DNA of 7,012 bases from Acetobacteraceae bacterium (GCA_947446625.1 CANFIE010000210.1:1-7012); one strand, 5' to 3'; shown: positions 1 through 6,459, counted from the stretch's first letter. Notes: a model not told the origin generated them from the letters alone. Numbers and translations are program-made.

Positions 1-281
1 ACCGCGGCGCAAATGCCCAGCACCGCCGGCAGCGGCAGGGCGTGGCTGCGCGGAATATTGGGGTTGTAGCCGAGGATGCGGAACAGCCGCACATGCCAGG
101 GCTTGTCGTCCGGCGCGTCGATCCGGATGTTGAGGGTGAGCACCGGCGCACTGGCCACCACCGGCTTAACCGCCTGGATGCGCGCGCGCAATTTGTCGGA
201 CCCGCTGCCCCGCAGCAGCAGCATGGCGCCGGCCCCCAGCAGGAGCATGCCGGCCAGGCCGATGAAGATCGCCGGGGTCAT
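1..281 (-). CDS. tadB: TadB, Flp pilus inner-membrane platform protein (N-terminal part, cut by window edge)
   Basis: Only the first 93 codons are present; the gene runs off the left edge. The start ATG (281-279) overlaps the cpaF stop as ATGA, so translation is probably coupled. The product begins MTPAIFIGLAGMLLLGAGAM, giving one membrane segment at about residues 4-23, then a basic stretch with the KLRARI motif (about 31-36), and later FRILGYNPNIPRS (about 69-81), a segment typical of the N-terminal part of TadB before the GspF/T2SF domain. A second hydrophobic stretch begins at the edge. TadB is known to form, with TadC, the inner-membrane platform on which the CpaF ATPase acts. The GspF domain itself lies outside the window, so the call rests on the N-terminal pattern and on position directly after cpaF, where tadB is normally found. 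No strong ribosome binding site is seen ahead of the start. Confidence 0.85.
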   Translation of the reverse strand, partial: MTPAIFIGLAGMLLLGAGAMLLLRGSGSDKLRARIQAVKPVVASAPVLTLNIRIDAPDDKPWHVRLFRILGYNPNIPRSHALPLPAVLGICAA

Positions 282-1657
282 ATGGCGCCCAGCGCGTCCA
301 TCCAGGCCCGATCCAGGCCGAAATACTCCAGCCTGTCGGCAAAGCCCGGACGCAGACGCGGGGTGATGTAGCGGCCCAGCACGCGGCCGGCGCCATCCTC
401 GCCAGTGTATTCCAGCGTGCAGACATCATTCATGGTGACGATATCGCCCTCCATGCCGCGCAGCTCGCTCACCTGGGTCACGCGGCGCTGGCCGTCGCGC
501 ATGCGCTCGATCTGGATGACGAGATCGATGGCGCTGGCGATTTGATTGCGCACCGTGCGCGGCGCCACGTTCAGGCCGCCGATCTGCACCATGTTCTCCA
601 CGCGGGCCAGGGCGTCTCGGGCGCTGTTGGCGTGGACGGTACAGATGGAACCATCATGGCCGGTGTTCATGGCCTGGAGCATGTCGAAGGCTTCGGCGCC
701 ACGGACTTCGCCCAGGATGATGCGGTCTGGCCGCATGCGCAGCGCGTTGCGCAGCAGGTCGCGCTGCGCCACTTCGCCGCGGCCTTCCAGGTTGGAGGGC
801 CTAGTTTCCAGCCGCACCACATGCGGCTGCTGCAATTGCAATTCAGCCGCATCCTCGATGGTGACGATGCGCTCGCCATGGTCGATCAGCAGGCTCATGG
901 CGTTGAGCAGCGTGGTTTTGCCCGAACCCGTACCGCCGGAGATGACGATGTTGAGCCGGCAGCGCGCCGCGATTTCCAGAATGCGGGCGACCGGCGGCGT
1001 CATCGAGCCATTGGCGATGAGCGAGTCGAAATCCAGCCGCTTGCGGGCAAACTTGCGAATGGAGATGCAGGGGCCATCCAGCGCCAGCGGCGGCAGCACG
1101 ATGTTGACGCGGCTGCCATCCGGCAGGCGGCAATCCACCAGCGGGCTGCTTTCATCCACGCGCCGGCCGACCTGAGAGGCCATTTTCTGCGCAATGGCGG
1201 CAACCTGTTCCGAGTCACGGAAGCGCACGCCAGACAGCTTCAGCTTGCCCGAAACCTCGATGAAGACCCGGTTGGGGCCGTTCACCATGATGTCGGTGAT
1301 TGTGTCGTCCTGCAGCAGCACTTCCAGCGGGCCATAGCCAACCATTTCATTGGTCAGCATCAGGGCAATCTCGGCCTGTTCGCGGGCGGTGAGTTCCACC
1401 CGCTCACGGTTGGCCAACTCATGCACCAGGCGCTCGATCTGGTCGCGCAGGATGGCGGGGGAGAGTTCGCCCACCACCATCGGGTCGACGCGCTCCATCA
1501 CCTGAGTGCGCATGCGGGCCAGAATGCCGTTGCGCTCCCAGTCCATGCCGAAGCCAAGGTCGAGGTCCTGGTCCAGCAGGGCGGGCACGCGGGCGGGTGC
1601 TTCCACCGGCGCCGCCGGCGCCTGGAAACCGGCGCCGCGCCGGCCAAAGGCCCTCAC
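278..1657 (-). CDS. cpaF: CpaF/TadA, Flp pilus assembly and secretion ATPase
   Basis: Hexameric type II/IV secretion ATPase of the GspE/VirB11 superfamily that powers Flp polymerisation at the cytoplasmic face of the inner membrane. The protein has 459 residues. An Ala/Pro-rich head (1-35) is followed by the N-terminal domain with the GYGPLEVLLQDDTITDIMVNGP signature (107-128, read with its key residues G107-P110 and D122-N126). The C-terminal RecA-like core has Walker A GGTGSGKT (241-248), an Asp box IVTIEDAAEL (264-273), Walker B RIILGEVRG (312-320) and a His box GHDGSICTVHAN (333-344). All catalytic motifs look intact and the length fits the family. The start is GTG (1657-1655), overlapping the cpaE stop as GTGA. 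No Shine-Dalgarno sequence is visible, so translation probably relies on coupling to cpaE. A later ATG at 1546 (residue 38) is a possible alternative, also without a clear ribosome binding site. Confidence 0.97.
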   Translation of the reverse strand: MRAFGRRGAGFQAPAAPVEAPARVPALLDQDLDLGFGMDWERNGILARMRTQVMERVDPMVVGELSPAILRDQIERLVHELANRERVELTAREQAEIALMLTNEMVGYGPLEVLLQDDTITDIMVNGPNRVFIEVSGKLKLSGVRFRDSEQVAAIAQKMASQVGRRVDESSPLVDCRLPDGSRVNIVLPPLALDGPCISIRKFARKRLDFDSLIANGSMTPPVARILEIAARCRLNIVISGGTGSGKTTLLNAMSLLIDHGERIVTIEDAAELQLQQPHVVRLETRPSNLEGRGEVAQRDLLRNALRMRPDRIILGEVRGAEAFDMLQAMNTGHDGSICTVHANSARDALARVENMVQIGGLNVAPRTVRNQIASAIDLVIQIERMRDGQRRVTQVSELRGMEGDIVTMNDVCTLEYTGEDGAGRVLGRYITPRLRPGFADRLEYFGLDRAWMDALGAI

Positions 1658-2880
1658 AGTTTGAACAGCCGCTTGAACAGGTTGGGCCGCTTGTGGCCGT
1701 GGCCGGTGCCCGAGATTTCCTGGGTCAACGGCGCCAGCGCCCGGCGGAACACCGAGCTGACATCCACCACGGGCTTGCCCTCGTTCAGCGCCTTGGCCAC
1801 CGGCTTCGGCAGGTCGGGGATCACGCAGTCAGGGTCGGCGCCCAGGCCTTCGCGAATCAGCGCGGCGCTGAGCGCACCCGGCATGCCGGCGCGGTTGAGC
1901 ACCGTGAGGGTGCGCCCTGCCCCGGCCATCTGGCCGATCATGCGGCGGGCGGCCTCGGCGTCTCGCAAACCGCCGAGATCCGGTCCGAACACCACCAGCG
2001 CCTGCCGCGCCAGGGAGAGCACGGCGCGCTCGGCGCCCTGCGGCGGCATTGGCAGGTCGATAACGATTTGGTTGAAGCGGCGGGACATGAGGTCAAGCAG
2101 CGTGGTCACGCCGGCCGCCGTGGGGTTGGGGTCGGTGTCCAACCCCTCATCGGCGGCGAAGATGCGCAGCCTGTCGCCGAATGGCACCGCGATGCGGTCC
2201 AGGTACAGGGCGTCGATCCGCTCCGGCCGTTCCAGCGCCGAGCGCAGGCCGTTGCTGGCGCGCAAGCCCAGCAGCATGGCGGCATGGCCACCGCGCATGT
2301 GCAAATCAAGCAATGCCACATGGCCGCGGGTGGTGGCGCCCAGTTGCAAGGCCAGGTTCACCGCCAGGGTGGTGCCGCCCACGCCGCCCTTGGCGCCGCA
2401 CACGGCCACAATGCGCCCACCGCGCTGGTCGAAGCTGTCCACCTCGTCGCCGGTCAGCAACGGGGCGAGCAGGTTCAGCACGCGGTCACGCGTCAGCGGC
2501 GTGGCCAGGTATTCGGCGGCGCCGAGGTCTCGGGTGACCTGACGGTAGAAATCAATGTCGTTCTGGCCGCCAATGACGGCGACGCGGGCATCAGGCGCGC
2601 AAACCAGCGAGAGCGCCTCCAGCGCCTCCAGCGGGTCTGAATCGCCGGTGATGTCCACCAGCATCAGTCGAGGGGATTCCTCGCGCTCCAACGCACGAAT
2701 GGCGGCCCGGATGCCACCGCGCCGGATATCCGGCGCGGGAAGCAGTTCAACCAGGCCACCACGCAGTGCAGATTCGCTGTTCTCGTCAGTAACAAAGGCG
2801 AGAAACGGCGGGCGGTCGATCCGGCCATCCGGCGCCCCGAGGGACGCCGAACGATCGGAGGTCACGTCATCGGGGGGCAT
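1654..2880 (-). CDS. cpaE: CpaE/TadZ, pilus-localising ParA/MinD-like ATPase with pseudo-receiver domain
   Basis: Known CpaE/TadZ proteins direct the Tad machine to its place in the cell. The 408 residues show two domains. Residues about 24-140 are a receiver-like fold with Asp76 in LMLVDIT at the usual phospho-acceptor strand, but the usual Lys-Pro is Thr-Pro (ATP, 126-128), so it is probably a degenerate, non-phosphorylated receiver. Residues about 155-385 are the ParA/MinD ATPase domain: deviant Walker A KGGVGGTT (164-171), LLDLHMRGG (190-198, Asp192) and the switch II strand IVIDLPM (272-278, Asp275). Gly169 sits where MinD has its second lysine; small residues are common here in CpaE. 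The C-terminus is basic and amphipathic (KRPNLFKRLFKL, 397-408). ATG 2880-2878 overlaps the cpaD stop by 14 bases and has a GGGGGAG (2890-2884) three bases upstream, slightly close for a ribosome binding site. Confidence 0.95.
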   Translation of the reverse strand: MPPDDVTSDRSASLGAPDGRIDRPPFLAFVTDENSESALRGGLVELLPAPDIRRGGIRAAIRALEREESPRLMLVDITGDSDPLEALEALSLVCAPDARVAVIGGQNDIDFYRQVTRDLGAAEYLATPLTRDRVLNLLAPLLTGDEVDSFDQRGGRIVAVCGAKGGVGGTTLAVNLALQLGATTRGHVALLDLHMRGGHAAMLLGLRASNGLRSALERPERIDALYLDRIAVPFGDRLRIFAADEGLDTDPNPTAAGVTTLLDLMSRRFNQIVIDLPMPPQGAERAVLSLARQALVVFGPDLGGLRDAEAARRMIGQMAGAGRTLTVLNRAGMPGALSAALIREGLGADPDCVIPDLPKPVAKALNEGKPVVDVSSVFRRALAPLTQEISGTGHGHKRPNLFKRLFKL

Positions 2881-3184
2881 TGGCTCCCCCGGTCGCGCCC
2901 GGCGAGGCGGTGAGCCCCAACAGGCCGACCTGCGAGGCGGTCACGCGCTGCAGCTGGGCGCGATTGCCGGTCTGCAGGCGTTCGATCGGGCGGGCGGCCA
3001 GGGCGCCGACCGAACCGGTCGACTCCTTGCCGCGGGTCAGGTCGCCCTGGTCAGCGACCATGGCGCGCAGATTGGCGTCATTGGCGCCGGTGGCACGCCA
3101 GGTGCCGGGGCGGTCCATGGGGTCGTTCATGCAGCCGCTGAGCAGGGCGGCAGAGCCGAGGAGGAGGAGTGAACGGATGCGCAT
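2867..3184 (-). CDS. cpaD: Short CpaD-like pilus assembly lipoprotein
   Basis: Predicted outer-membrane lipoprotein of 105 residues: MRIRSLLLLGSAALLSGC is a lipoprotein signal peptide with lipobox LSGC and lipidated Cys18. The mature part contains NDANLRAMVADQGDLTRG (35-52) and ARPIERLQTGN (64-74). These resemble the conserved C-terminal half of CpaD proteins, where an N-L-x-x-M/Q-V-A-D-P-x-D-L-x-R-G stretch is followed by an R/Y-x-x-G motif. Typical CpaD proteins are roughly twice this length, so the N-terminal half is missing. The position between cpaC and cpaE is exactly where cpaD lies in alphaproteobacterial loci. Likely role: helper of secretin assembly or pilus anchoring at the outer membrane. 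I chose ATG 3184-3182 because a GGAG (3196-3193) lies eight bases upstream. A GTG at 3193, overlapping the cpaC stop as GTGA, would add MSL. A family search might leave it as hypothetical; the assignment is from motif and context. Confidence 0.8.
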   Translation of the reverse strand: MRIRSLLLLGSAALLSGCMNDPMDRPGTWRATGANDANLRAMVADQGDLTRGKESTGSVGALAARPIERLQTGNRAQLQRVTASQVGLLGLTASPGATGGANAPR

Positions 3185-3189
3185 CAGAC

Positions 3190-4764
3190 TCACTCCACCA
3201 TGAAGCCGGCGTTGACCGCCGGACGGTTGGCCGGGGCAGCACCACCACGGGCGACCTGGCGACGGAACAGGATACGATCAAGGTCAGTGGCCGGGCGGAA
3301 GCCATCGGTCGGCGCCGCCATGGCACCCGGGTTGGACACCGGGTTCACGATGTAGGGCGTGACGATGATGACGAGTTCCGTCTCCGAGCGCTGGAACTGC
3401 TCAGACCGGAACAGCGCGCCCAGGACCGGCATCTCCTCGATGCCCTGGATGCCCTGGCCGAACTGGTTGCTGTTGCGCTGCAACAGGCCGGCAATGGCGA
3501 AGCTCTGGCCGCTGCCGAGTTCGATCGTGGTCTCGGCGCGACGCACGGTGAGCGCCGGGATGGTGACGGTGGCGCCATTGGCCCCCAGCGGCACGGAAAC
3601 CGAGCCAGTGGTGGAGAGTTCGCTCACTTCAGGCCGCACGCGCAGGTTCAGCCGGTCCGGCGCCATGACGGTGGGGACGAAGGAGAGGCTGACACCGTAC
3701 TGCTTGAACTCAACGCTGATCTGGCCGGTGATGGAGCCGGCGACCGGGATGGGATATTCGCCACCGGCCAGGAAGCTGGCGGCTTCACCGGACTGCGCGG
3801 TCAGGTTCGGTTCCGCCAGAATGCTGATGAGGCGGTCCGAGGCCAGCAGGTCCACCAGGGCGTTCAGGTCGAACCGGCGGCCATTATAGCCAGCGGTGAG
3901 GCGACCCGAGGTGGTGACGTTGCTGATGAGCGAGCCGATATTGGCATAGCCCAGCGAGAAATTCGTCGCCTGGCCGATGGCCGACCAGTTCAGGCCGAAC
4001 TCACGGGTCAGCGTGCGGGAGATTTCCGCCACGCGGACGCGCAGGTTGACCTGAGTGGAGGACAGCACCGACAGGTTGTTGATGACATGGCCTTCATCGC
4101 CGGCGAAGGCGCGGGCAATGCCCTCGGCGCGCTGCGCATCAAGCGCATTGGCGACGCTGCCGGACAGGATGTAGCCACCCGGCGTGGCCGCGACATTCAC
4201 GTTGCCACGCACGGAGCCGCGCACGGCCACGGCAACCGCACGGGTCGGCGGCAGGCCTTCACCGGTGGGGCCAACGGCGGCGGCGGGCGCGATGCGCGCG
4301 GCGCCACGCACCGTCACGTCCAGCTCGGCCACGGCGCGGCCGTCTTCCGAGGTGGCGACGACCGTGGTGCGGCCGGGCTCAACGCCCATGACGAAGAGGC
4401 TGGTGGGCGAGGTGGGCTGCACCCGGGCCACGCGCGGGTCAGCCGCGATGACCGTGGCGGCGGCACGCGGCAGCGTCACCATGCGACCATTGCCCTGCTC
4501 AAGCGTCAGGCCAAGGTGCATGCTGCCCGGCGGGGCCGGCTGCGCCAGATTTTGCAGCGCCTGAGCGAATTGCTGCGCCGGGGCCTGCGCTTCCTGCTGG
4601 CCGGCACGGCCATTGGCCCGCACGGGCGGCAGGGCGCGCAGCATGGGCTGCTGGCGCGCGGCGGCAGGTTGTTGTGGCAGCGCGGTTTGCGCCTGTGCAT
4701 GGCCCGCCATGACCGGCAGAGCCAGAAGGGCGGCCAAGCTTCGGCCTTTCACCCAGGTTTTCAT
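3190..4764 (-). CDS. cpaC: CpaC/RcpA, outer-membrane secretin of the Flp pilus
   Basis: Forms the multimeric outer-membrane channel through which the pilus leaves the cell. The protein has 524 residues with a Sec signal peptide (basic MKTWVKGR, hydrophobic core 9-20, AxA cleavage site AQA at 23-25). Next come a Gln/Pro/Ala-rich linker (26-80), the secretin-associated N-terminal domain (about 82-152; GRTTVVATSEDG at 131-142), a BON-like domain (about 180-235; GNVNVAATPGGYILSGSV) and the secretin domain (about 240-472). The secretin domain contains SILAEPNLTAQSGEAASFLAGGE (314-336, key residues E318-N320 and G326-E327) and the hallmark PVLGALFRS...ETELVIIVTPYIV (446-473). The start ATG 4764-4762 overlaps the cpaB stop as ATGA and has GAGGTG (4778-4773) at eight bases' spacing. 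The tail after 480 is a Pro/Ala/Arg-rich extension. It lies between cpaB and cpaD, the usual order. Confidence 0.96.
   Translation of the reverse strand: MKTWVKGRSLAALLALPVMAGHAQAQTALPQQPAAARQQPMLRALPPVRANGRAGQQEAQAPAQQFAQALQNLAQPAPPGSMHLGLTLEQGNGRMVTLPRAAATVIAADPRVARVQPTSPTSLFVMGVEPGRTTVVATSEDGRAVAELDVTVRGAARIAPAAAVGPTGEGLPPTRAVAVAVRGSVRGNVNVAATPGGYILSGSVANALDAQRAEGIARAFAGDEGHVINNLSVLSSTQVNLRVRVAEISRTLTREFGLNWSAIGQATNFSLGYANIGSLISNVTTSGRLTAGYNGRRFDLNALVDLLASDRLISILAEPNLTAQSGEAASFLAGGEYPIPVAGSITGQISVEFKQYGVSLSFVPTVMAPDRLNLRVRPEVSELSTTGSVSVPLGANGATVTIPALTVRRAETTIELGSGQSFAIAGLLQRNSNQFGQGIQGIEEMPVLGALFRSEQFQRSETELVIIVTPYIVNPVSNPGAMAAPTDGFRPATDLDRILFRRQVARGGAAPANRPAVNAGFMVE
3193..3196 (-). promoter_or_regulatory. 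Ribosome binding site that decides the cpaD-like start
   Basis: On the minus strand GGAG (part of GGTGGAG, 3199-3193) lies eight bases before ATG 3184, inside the last codons and stop of cpaC. It would sit directly against the alternative GTG 3193, which would then have no usable spacing. This favours the ATG. Confidence 0.55.
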
Positions 4765-5612
4765 CGGAAAAGCACCTCGCTTGAACTGTTGCCTTGAATA
4801 AGACGCATCCTCGGTGCCGCGACGGGCTCATCGCCACGCAACGCCGGAGAAACGTCTGCTCCGGTAAGCGTCGAGGGCCGCCGAGCCGAAGGAGTCGTCG
4901 TCGCATCTATCGACCGAACCGTCAGGGTCAGCCGGCCGAGTCGCTGCGCCACTGCGACATGTTCGGCTTCTTCAGGTGTAACTTCAAGAGTTACTGTGTG
5001 CGCACCGCGCTGGGCGCGGCTTTCCTGGGCTACCAACTGGGAACCGAGGGTGAGTTGCTGGTCCACGGCAATAACGCGGACCGCGGTCAACACCGTTTCT
5101 CCCACGACTCTGCGGCCGGTGGGGGACCGATCGCTCTCCAGTTCCTGGGTCAGGATCACATCCACCAGGTCGCCAGGCGCAATGAGGCCAGCGGCACCGG
5201 TGGTGGTATCGACACCCACCGAGACCGCGCGAGTGCCGGGGCGCATGACGGCGGCGAGGAAGCCACGGTCGCGCGGGCGAACCACGTCGTCCCGGCCAAT
5301 CACCTCACCGGGGGCGATGAAGCGGCGCAGCATGGCGCCGCGCAATTCGGCACGTTGGTCGGTGCCCGAGACCAGCGCATTGGCGGGCACATTGCCAGCG
5401 GGCACTTCCTGTTCGCGGAAGTCGTCATCGTCGATCAAGGTGCCGGCCTGCAAGGCGGCGGCGGCAACGATGACCTTGACCATCGCCGGCGGCGCCTCAG
5501 CCACCACGGGCACCACTTCGGGCGCCGGCGGCAGGGCCGAGAGGTAGGCAATATAAGCCAGACCGCTGCCACCAAGCAGCAGGATCAGGGCGGCAATCAA
5601 GCGCATTCCCAT
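4761..5612 (-). CDS. cpaB: CpaB/RcpC, Flp pilus assembly protein with SAF domain
   Basis: Inner-membrane-anchored periplasmic protein thought to link the secretin to the inner machinery. The protein has 283 residues: one N-terminal membrane segment (about 4-23, IAALILLLGGSGLAYIAYL), a Pro/Val/Ala-rich linker (27-43), a SAF-type domain (about 45-110, with VIVAAAALQAGTLIDDDDF and PGEVIGRDDVV), and then the RcpC/CpaB domain (about 115-235, with GTRAVSVGVD, GLIAPGDLVDVILTQ and HTVTLEVTPEEAEHVAVAQ). The tail (236-283) is low-complexity. An upstream in-frame ATG at 5702 exists but would add 30 Arg/Cys/His-rich residues lying over cpaA. ATG 5612-5610 gives a proper membrane anchor and has GGAAGG (5624-5619) six bases upstream, so I chose it. 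It begins two bases after the cpaA stop and ends in an ATGA overlap with cpaC. Confidence 0.94.
   Translation of the reverse strand: MGMRLIAALILLLGGSGLAYIAYLSALPPAPEVVPVVAEAPPAMVKVIVAAAALQAGTLIDDDDFREQEVPAGNVPANALVSGTDQRAELRGAMLRRFIAPGEVIGRDDVVRPRDRGFLAAVMRPGTRAVSVGVDTTTGAAGLIAPGDLVDVILTQELESDRSPTGRRVVGETVLTAVRVIAVDQQLTLGSQLVAQESRAQRGAHTVTLEVTPEEAEHVAVAQRLGRLTLTVRSIDATTTPSARRPSTLTGADVSPALRGDEPVAAPRMRLIQGNSSSEVLFR
4773..4778 (-). promoter_or_regulatory. Ribosome binding site of cpaC
   Basis: GAGGTG on the minus strand ends eight bases before the cpaC ATG. It lies within the last codons of cpaB, so cpaC can be initiated independently as well as by coupling through the ATGA overlap. It confirms the start at 4764. 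Confidence 0.6.
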
Positions 5613-5614
5613 GG

Positions 5615-6115
5615 TCAGCCTTCCGGTTGCAGAAGTACAAGACAGGCAGCAGTCGCAATGGCGACGCCGTATGGCAGCGGCCCGCCGCGGCGCATGCGCC
5701 AAACTTCCGTTGCGGCGATTCGGGCAAGCAGGCCATGACCGCGCCCCCGCGCCGCCATGCGGGGCTGCGCCCGCCGCAACACCAGATAGACCAACCCGAG
5801 CACCCCGCCGAAAATGGCCGTTGCCATCAACAAGCGGTAGCTATCAAGCGGCGATAACCCGATGGCCAAGGCGGTGAGCAACTTGACATCTCCGCCCCCC
5901 ACCAGGCCCCGGCTGTGCACCAGGAGCAACGCCAGGAAAAGCAACGCGGCGATGCCGACCGAATACACCACAGGCATCAGACCAACCTGAAGTCGCAGTA
6001 CCAGACCAAGCCCCCCAATCGCCAAGCAGAGCAGGTCAGGGATGATGCGGACCGAAATATCAAACCAGACCACCATGGCCAGCAGCGCTATCATCACTGC
6101 CGTCAAGGCTGCCAT
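5615..6115 (-). CDS. cpaA: CpaA/TadV, prepilin peptidase of the A24 aspartic family
   Basis: Polytopic inner-membrane aspartic protease that cleaves the leader of the Flp prepilin after its glycine. The 166 residues fit TadV/CpaA, which lack the N-terminal methylase region of the larger PilD type. The two expected catalytic aspartates are visible: Asp19 in WFDISVRIIPD (17-27) and Asp76 in VGGGDVKLLTALAIG (72-86), the GxGD-type motif. Hydrophobic segments lie at about 4-20, 28-44, 48-67, 76-87, 95-113 and 148-163. The loop at about 114-145 is Arg-rich (RRAQPRMAARGRGHG), which would be cytoplasmic by the positive-inside rule. An in-frame TAA lies two codons before ATG 6115, so there is no earlier start; the ribosome binding site (GTAAG) is weak. 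The gene is the second of the operon, after flp, and is almost joined to cpaB. Confidence 0.95.
   Translation of the reverse strand: MAALTAVMIALLAMVVWFDISVRIIPDLLCLAIGGLGLVLRLQVGLMPVVYSVGIAALLFLALLLVHSRGLVGGGDVKLLTALAIGLSPLDSYRLLMATAIFGGVLGLVYLVLRRAQPRMAARGRGHGLLARIAATEVWRMRRGGPLPYGVAIATAACLVLLQPEG
5619..5624 (-). promoter_or_regulatory. Ribosome binding site that decides the cpaB start
   Basis: GGAAGG on the minus strand, six bases before ATG 5612, overlapping the final codons of cpaA. It supports the shorter CpaB over the in-frame ATG at 5702. Confidence 0.6.
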
Positions 6116-6214
6116 TGCTTACGGCCCATGCTGCCTCAGGTGCTTCCAGGCTTTACGCTCGGGCAGGAGGCAGCCCGGCCGGACTACCTGAACGGCCCGG
6201 CCGGCCCTTGGGCC
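6116..6214 (-). other. Gap between flp and cpaA with strong GC-rich stem-loops
   Basis: The only sizeable gap inside the minus-strand operon. Just after the flp TAA the transcript can fold GGCCC/GGGCC (6203-6214, two-base loop). The ten-base direct repeat GCCCGGCCGG occurs at 6173-6182 and 6195-6204. Because its core CCGGCCGG is self-complementary, the copies at 6175-6182 and 6197-6204 can pair into an eight-base-pair all-GC stem with a 14-base loop. The two folds share bases and would compete. No run of T follows on the minus strand, so this is not a classical intrinsic terminator. It could slow or partly stop transcription, or protect the 3' end of a short flp message, allowing much more pilin than assembly protein. 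That role is inferred. Confidence 0.4.
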
Positions 6215-6388
6215 TTAAAGCTTGGTGTTGATGCTGGTGAACAGGGTGTTCAGCGTGGTGCCCAGGGTGGGCAGCAGAGCCAGGCCGGTAACCACAATGG
6301 CAGCCGCGATCACGCCGTATTCCAGCGCGGTCACACCACGGTCATCATTGCGCAGGCGCTTCACGGCGGCGGTCAGGGTGGTCAGCAT
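6215..6388 (-). CDS. flp: Flp-type IVb pilin precursor (PilA/Flp)
   Basis: Major subunit of the Flp pilus. From ATG 6388 the prepilin has 57 residues: an 18-residue leader ending NDDRG, then the mature sequence VTALEYGVIAAAIVVTGLAL and so on. The prepilin cleavage site is Gly18|Val19, with the conserved Glu at mature position 5 (Glu23) and Tyr at position 6 (Tyr24), the Flp hallmark. The hydrophobic helix spans about 21-41, and the mature pilin has 39 residues with a short Thr/Asn-rich tail ending NTKL. A start at ATG 6400 would add MESS, but ATG 6388 has GGAG (6398-6395) with six-base spacing, while 6400 has no ribosome binding site. The longer frame back to 6496 would place a non-leader peptide in front and is unlikely. 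It is the first gene of the operon; cpaA, 99 bases downstream, would process it. Confidence 0.93.
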   Translation of the reverse strand: MLTTLTAAVKRLRNDDRGVTALEYGVIAAAIVVTGLALLPTLGTTLNTLFTSINTKL

Positions 6389-6394
6389 CGAGCT

Positions 6395-6398
6395 CTCC
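6395..6398 (-). promoter_or_regulatory. Ribosome binding site that decides the flp start
   Basis: GGAG on the minus strand, six bases before ATG 6388. It overlaps the alternative ATG 6400, which itself has nothing resembling a ribosome binding site upstream (GTTCCGTACCTG). This selects the 57-residue prepilin. Confidence 0.6.
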
Positions 6399-6430
6399 AT
6401 CAGGTACGGAACAAAGGACGGGATGTGTAA

Positions 6431-6459
6431 ATTTTGCACTAACCCTGGATTTAAGTGAA
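6431..6459 (-). promoter_or_regulatory. Weak candidate sigma-70-type promoter for flp
   Basis: On the minus strand TTCACT (6459-6454) and CAAAAT (6436-6431) are separated by 17 bases; each matches the -35 and -10 consensus at four of six positions. Initiation would fall near 6424, giving a leader of about 36 bases before ATG 6388. It is placed by eye in an AT-rich stretch where such matches are easy to find. Confidence 0.25.

Noticed and set aside
542..2542. A 666-codon open frame on the plus strand opposite cpaF and cpaE
   Set aside because: It lies entirely antisense to two genes with intact catalytic motifs. Its translation is rich in His, Ala, Arg and Gln with no domain pattern, as expected from a GC-rich antisense frame lacking stops.
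1597..2640. A 347-codon plus-strand frame opposite cpaE
   Set aside because: Antisense to CpaE and Gln/Ala/His/Arg-rich with no recognisable motif; a composition artefact.
3169..4797. A 542-codon open frame on the plus strand opposite cpaC
   Set aside because: It mirrors the secretin gene. The product is Gly/Arg/His/Asp-rich low complexity without signal, membrane or domain features; a shadow of GC-skewed codon use.
4794..5738. A 314-codon plus-strand frame opposite cpaB
   Set aside because: Antisense to a clear CpaB with good ribosome binding site and membrane anchor; no coherent protein features.
6203..6214. Rho-independent terminator after flp
   Set aside because: The stem is strong, but no T-run follows on the minus strand, and the downstream genes form the expected same operon. 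Kept as a structured gap instead.
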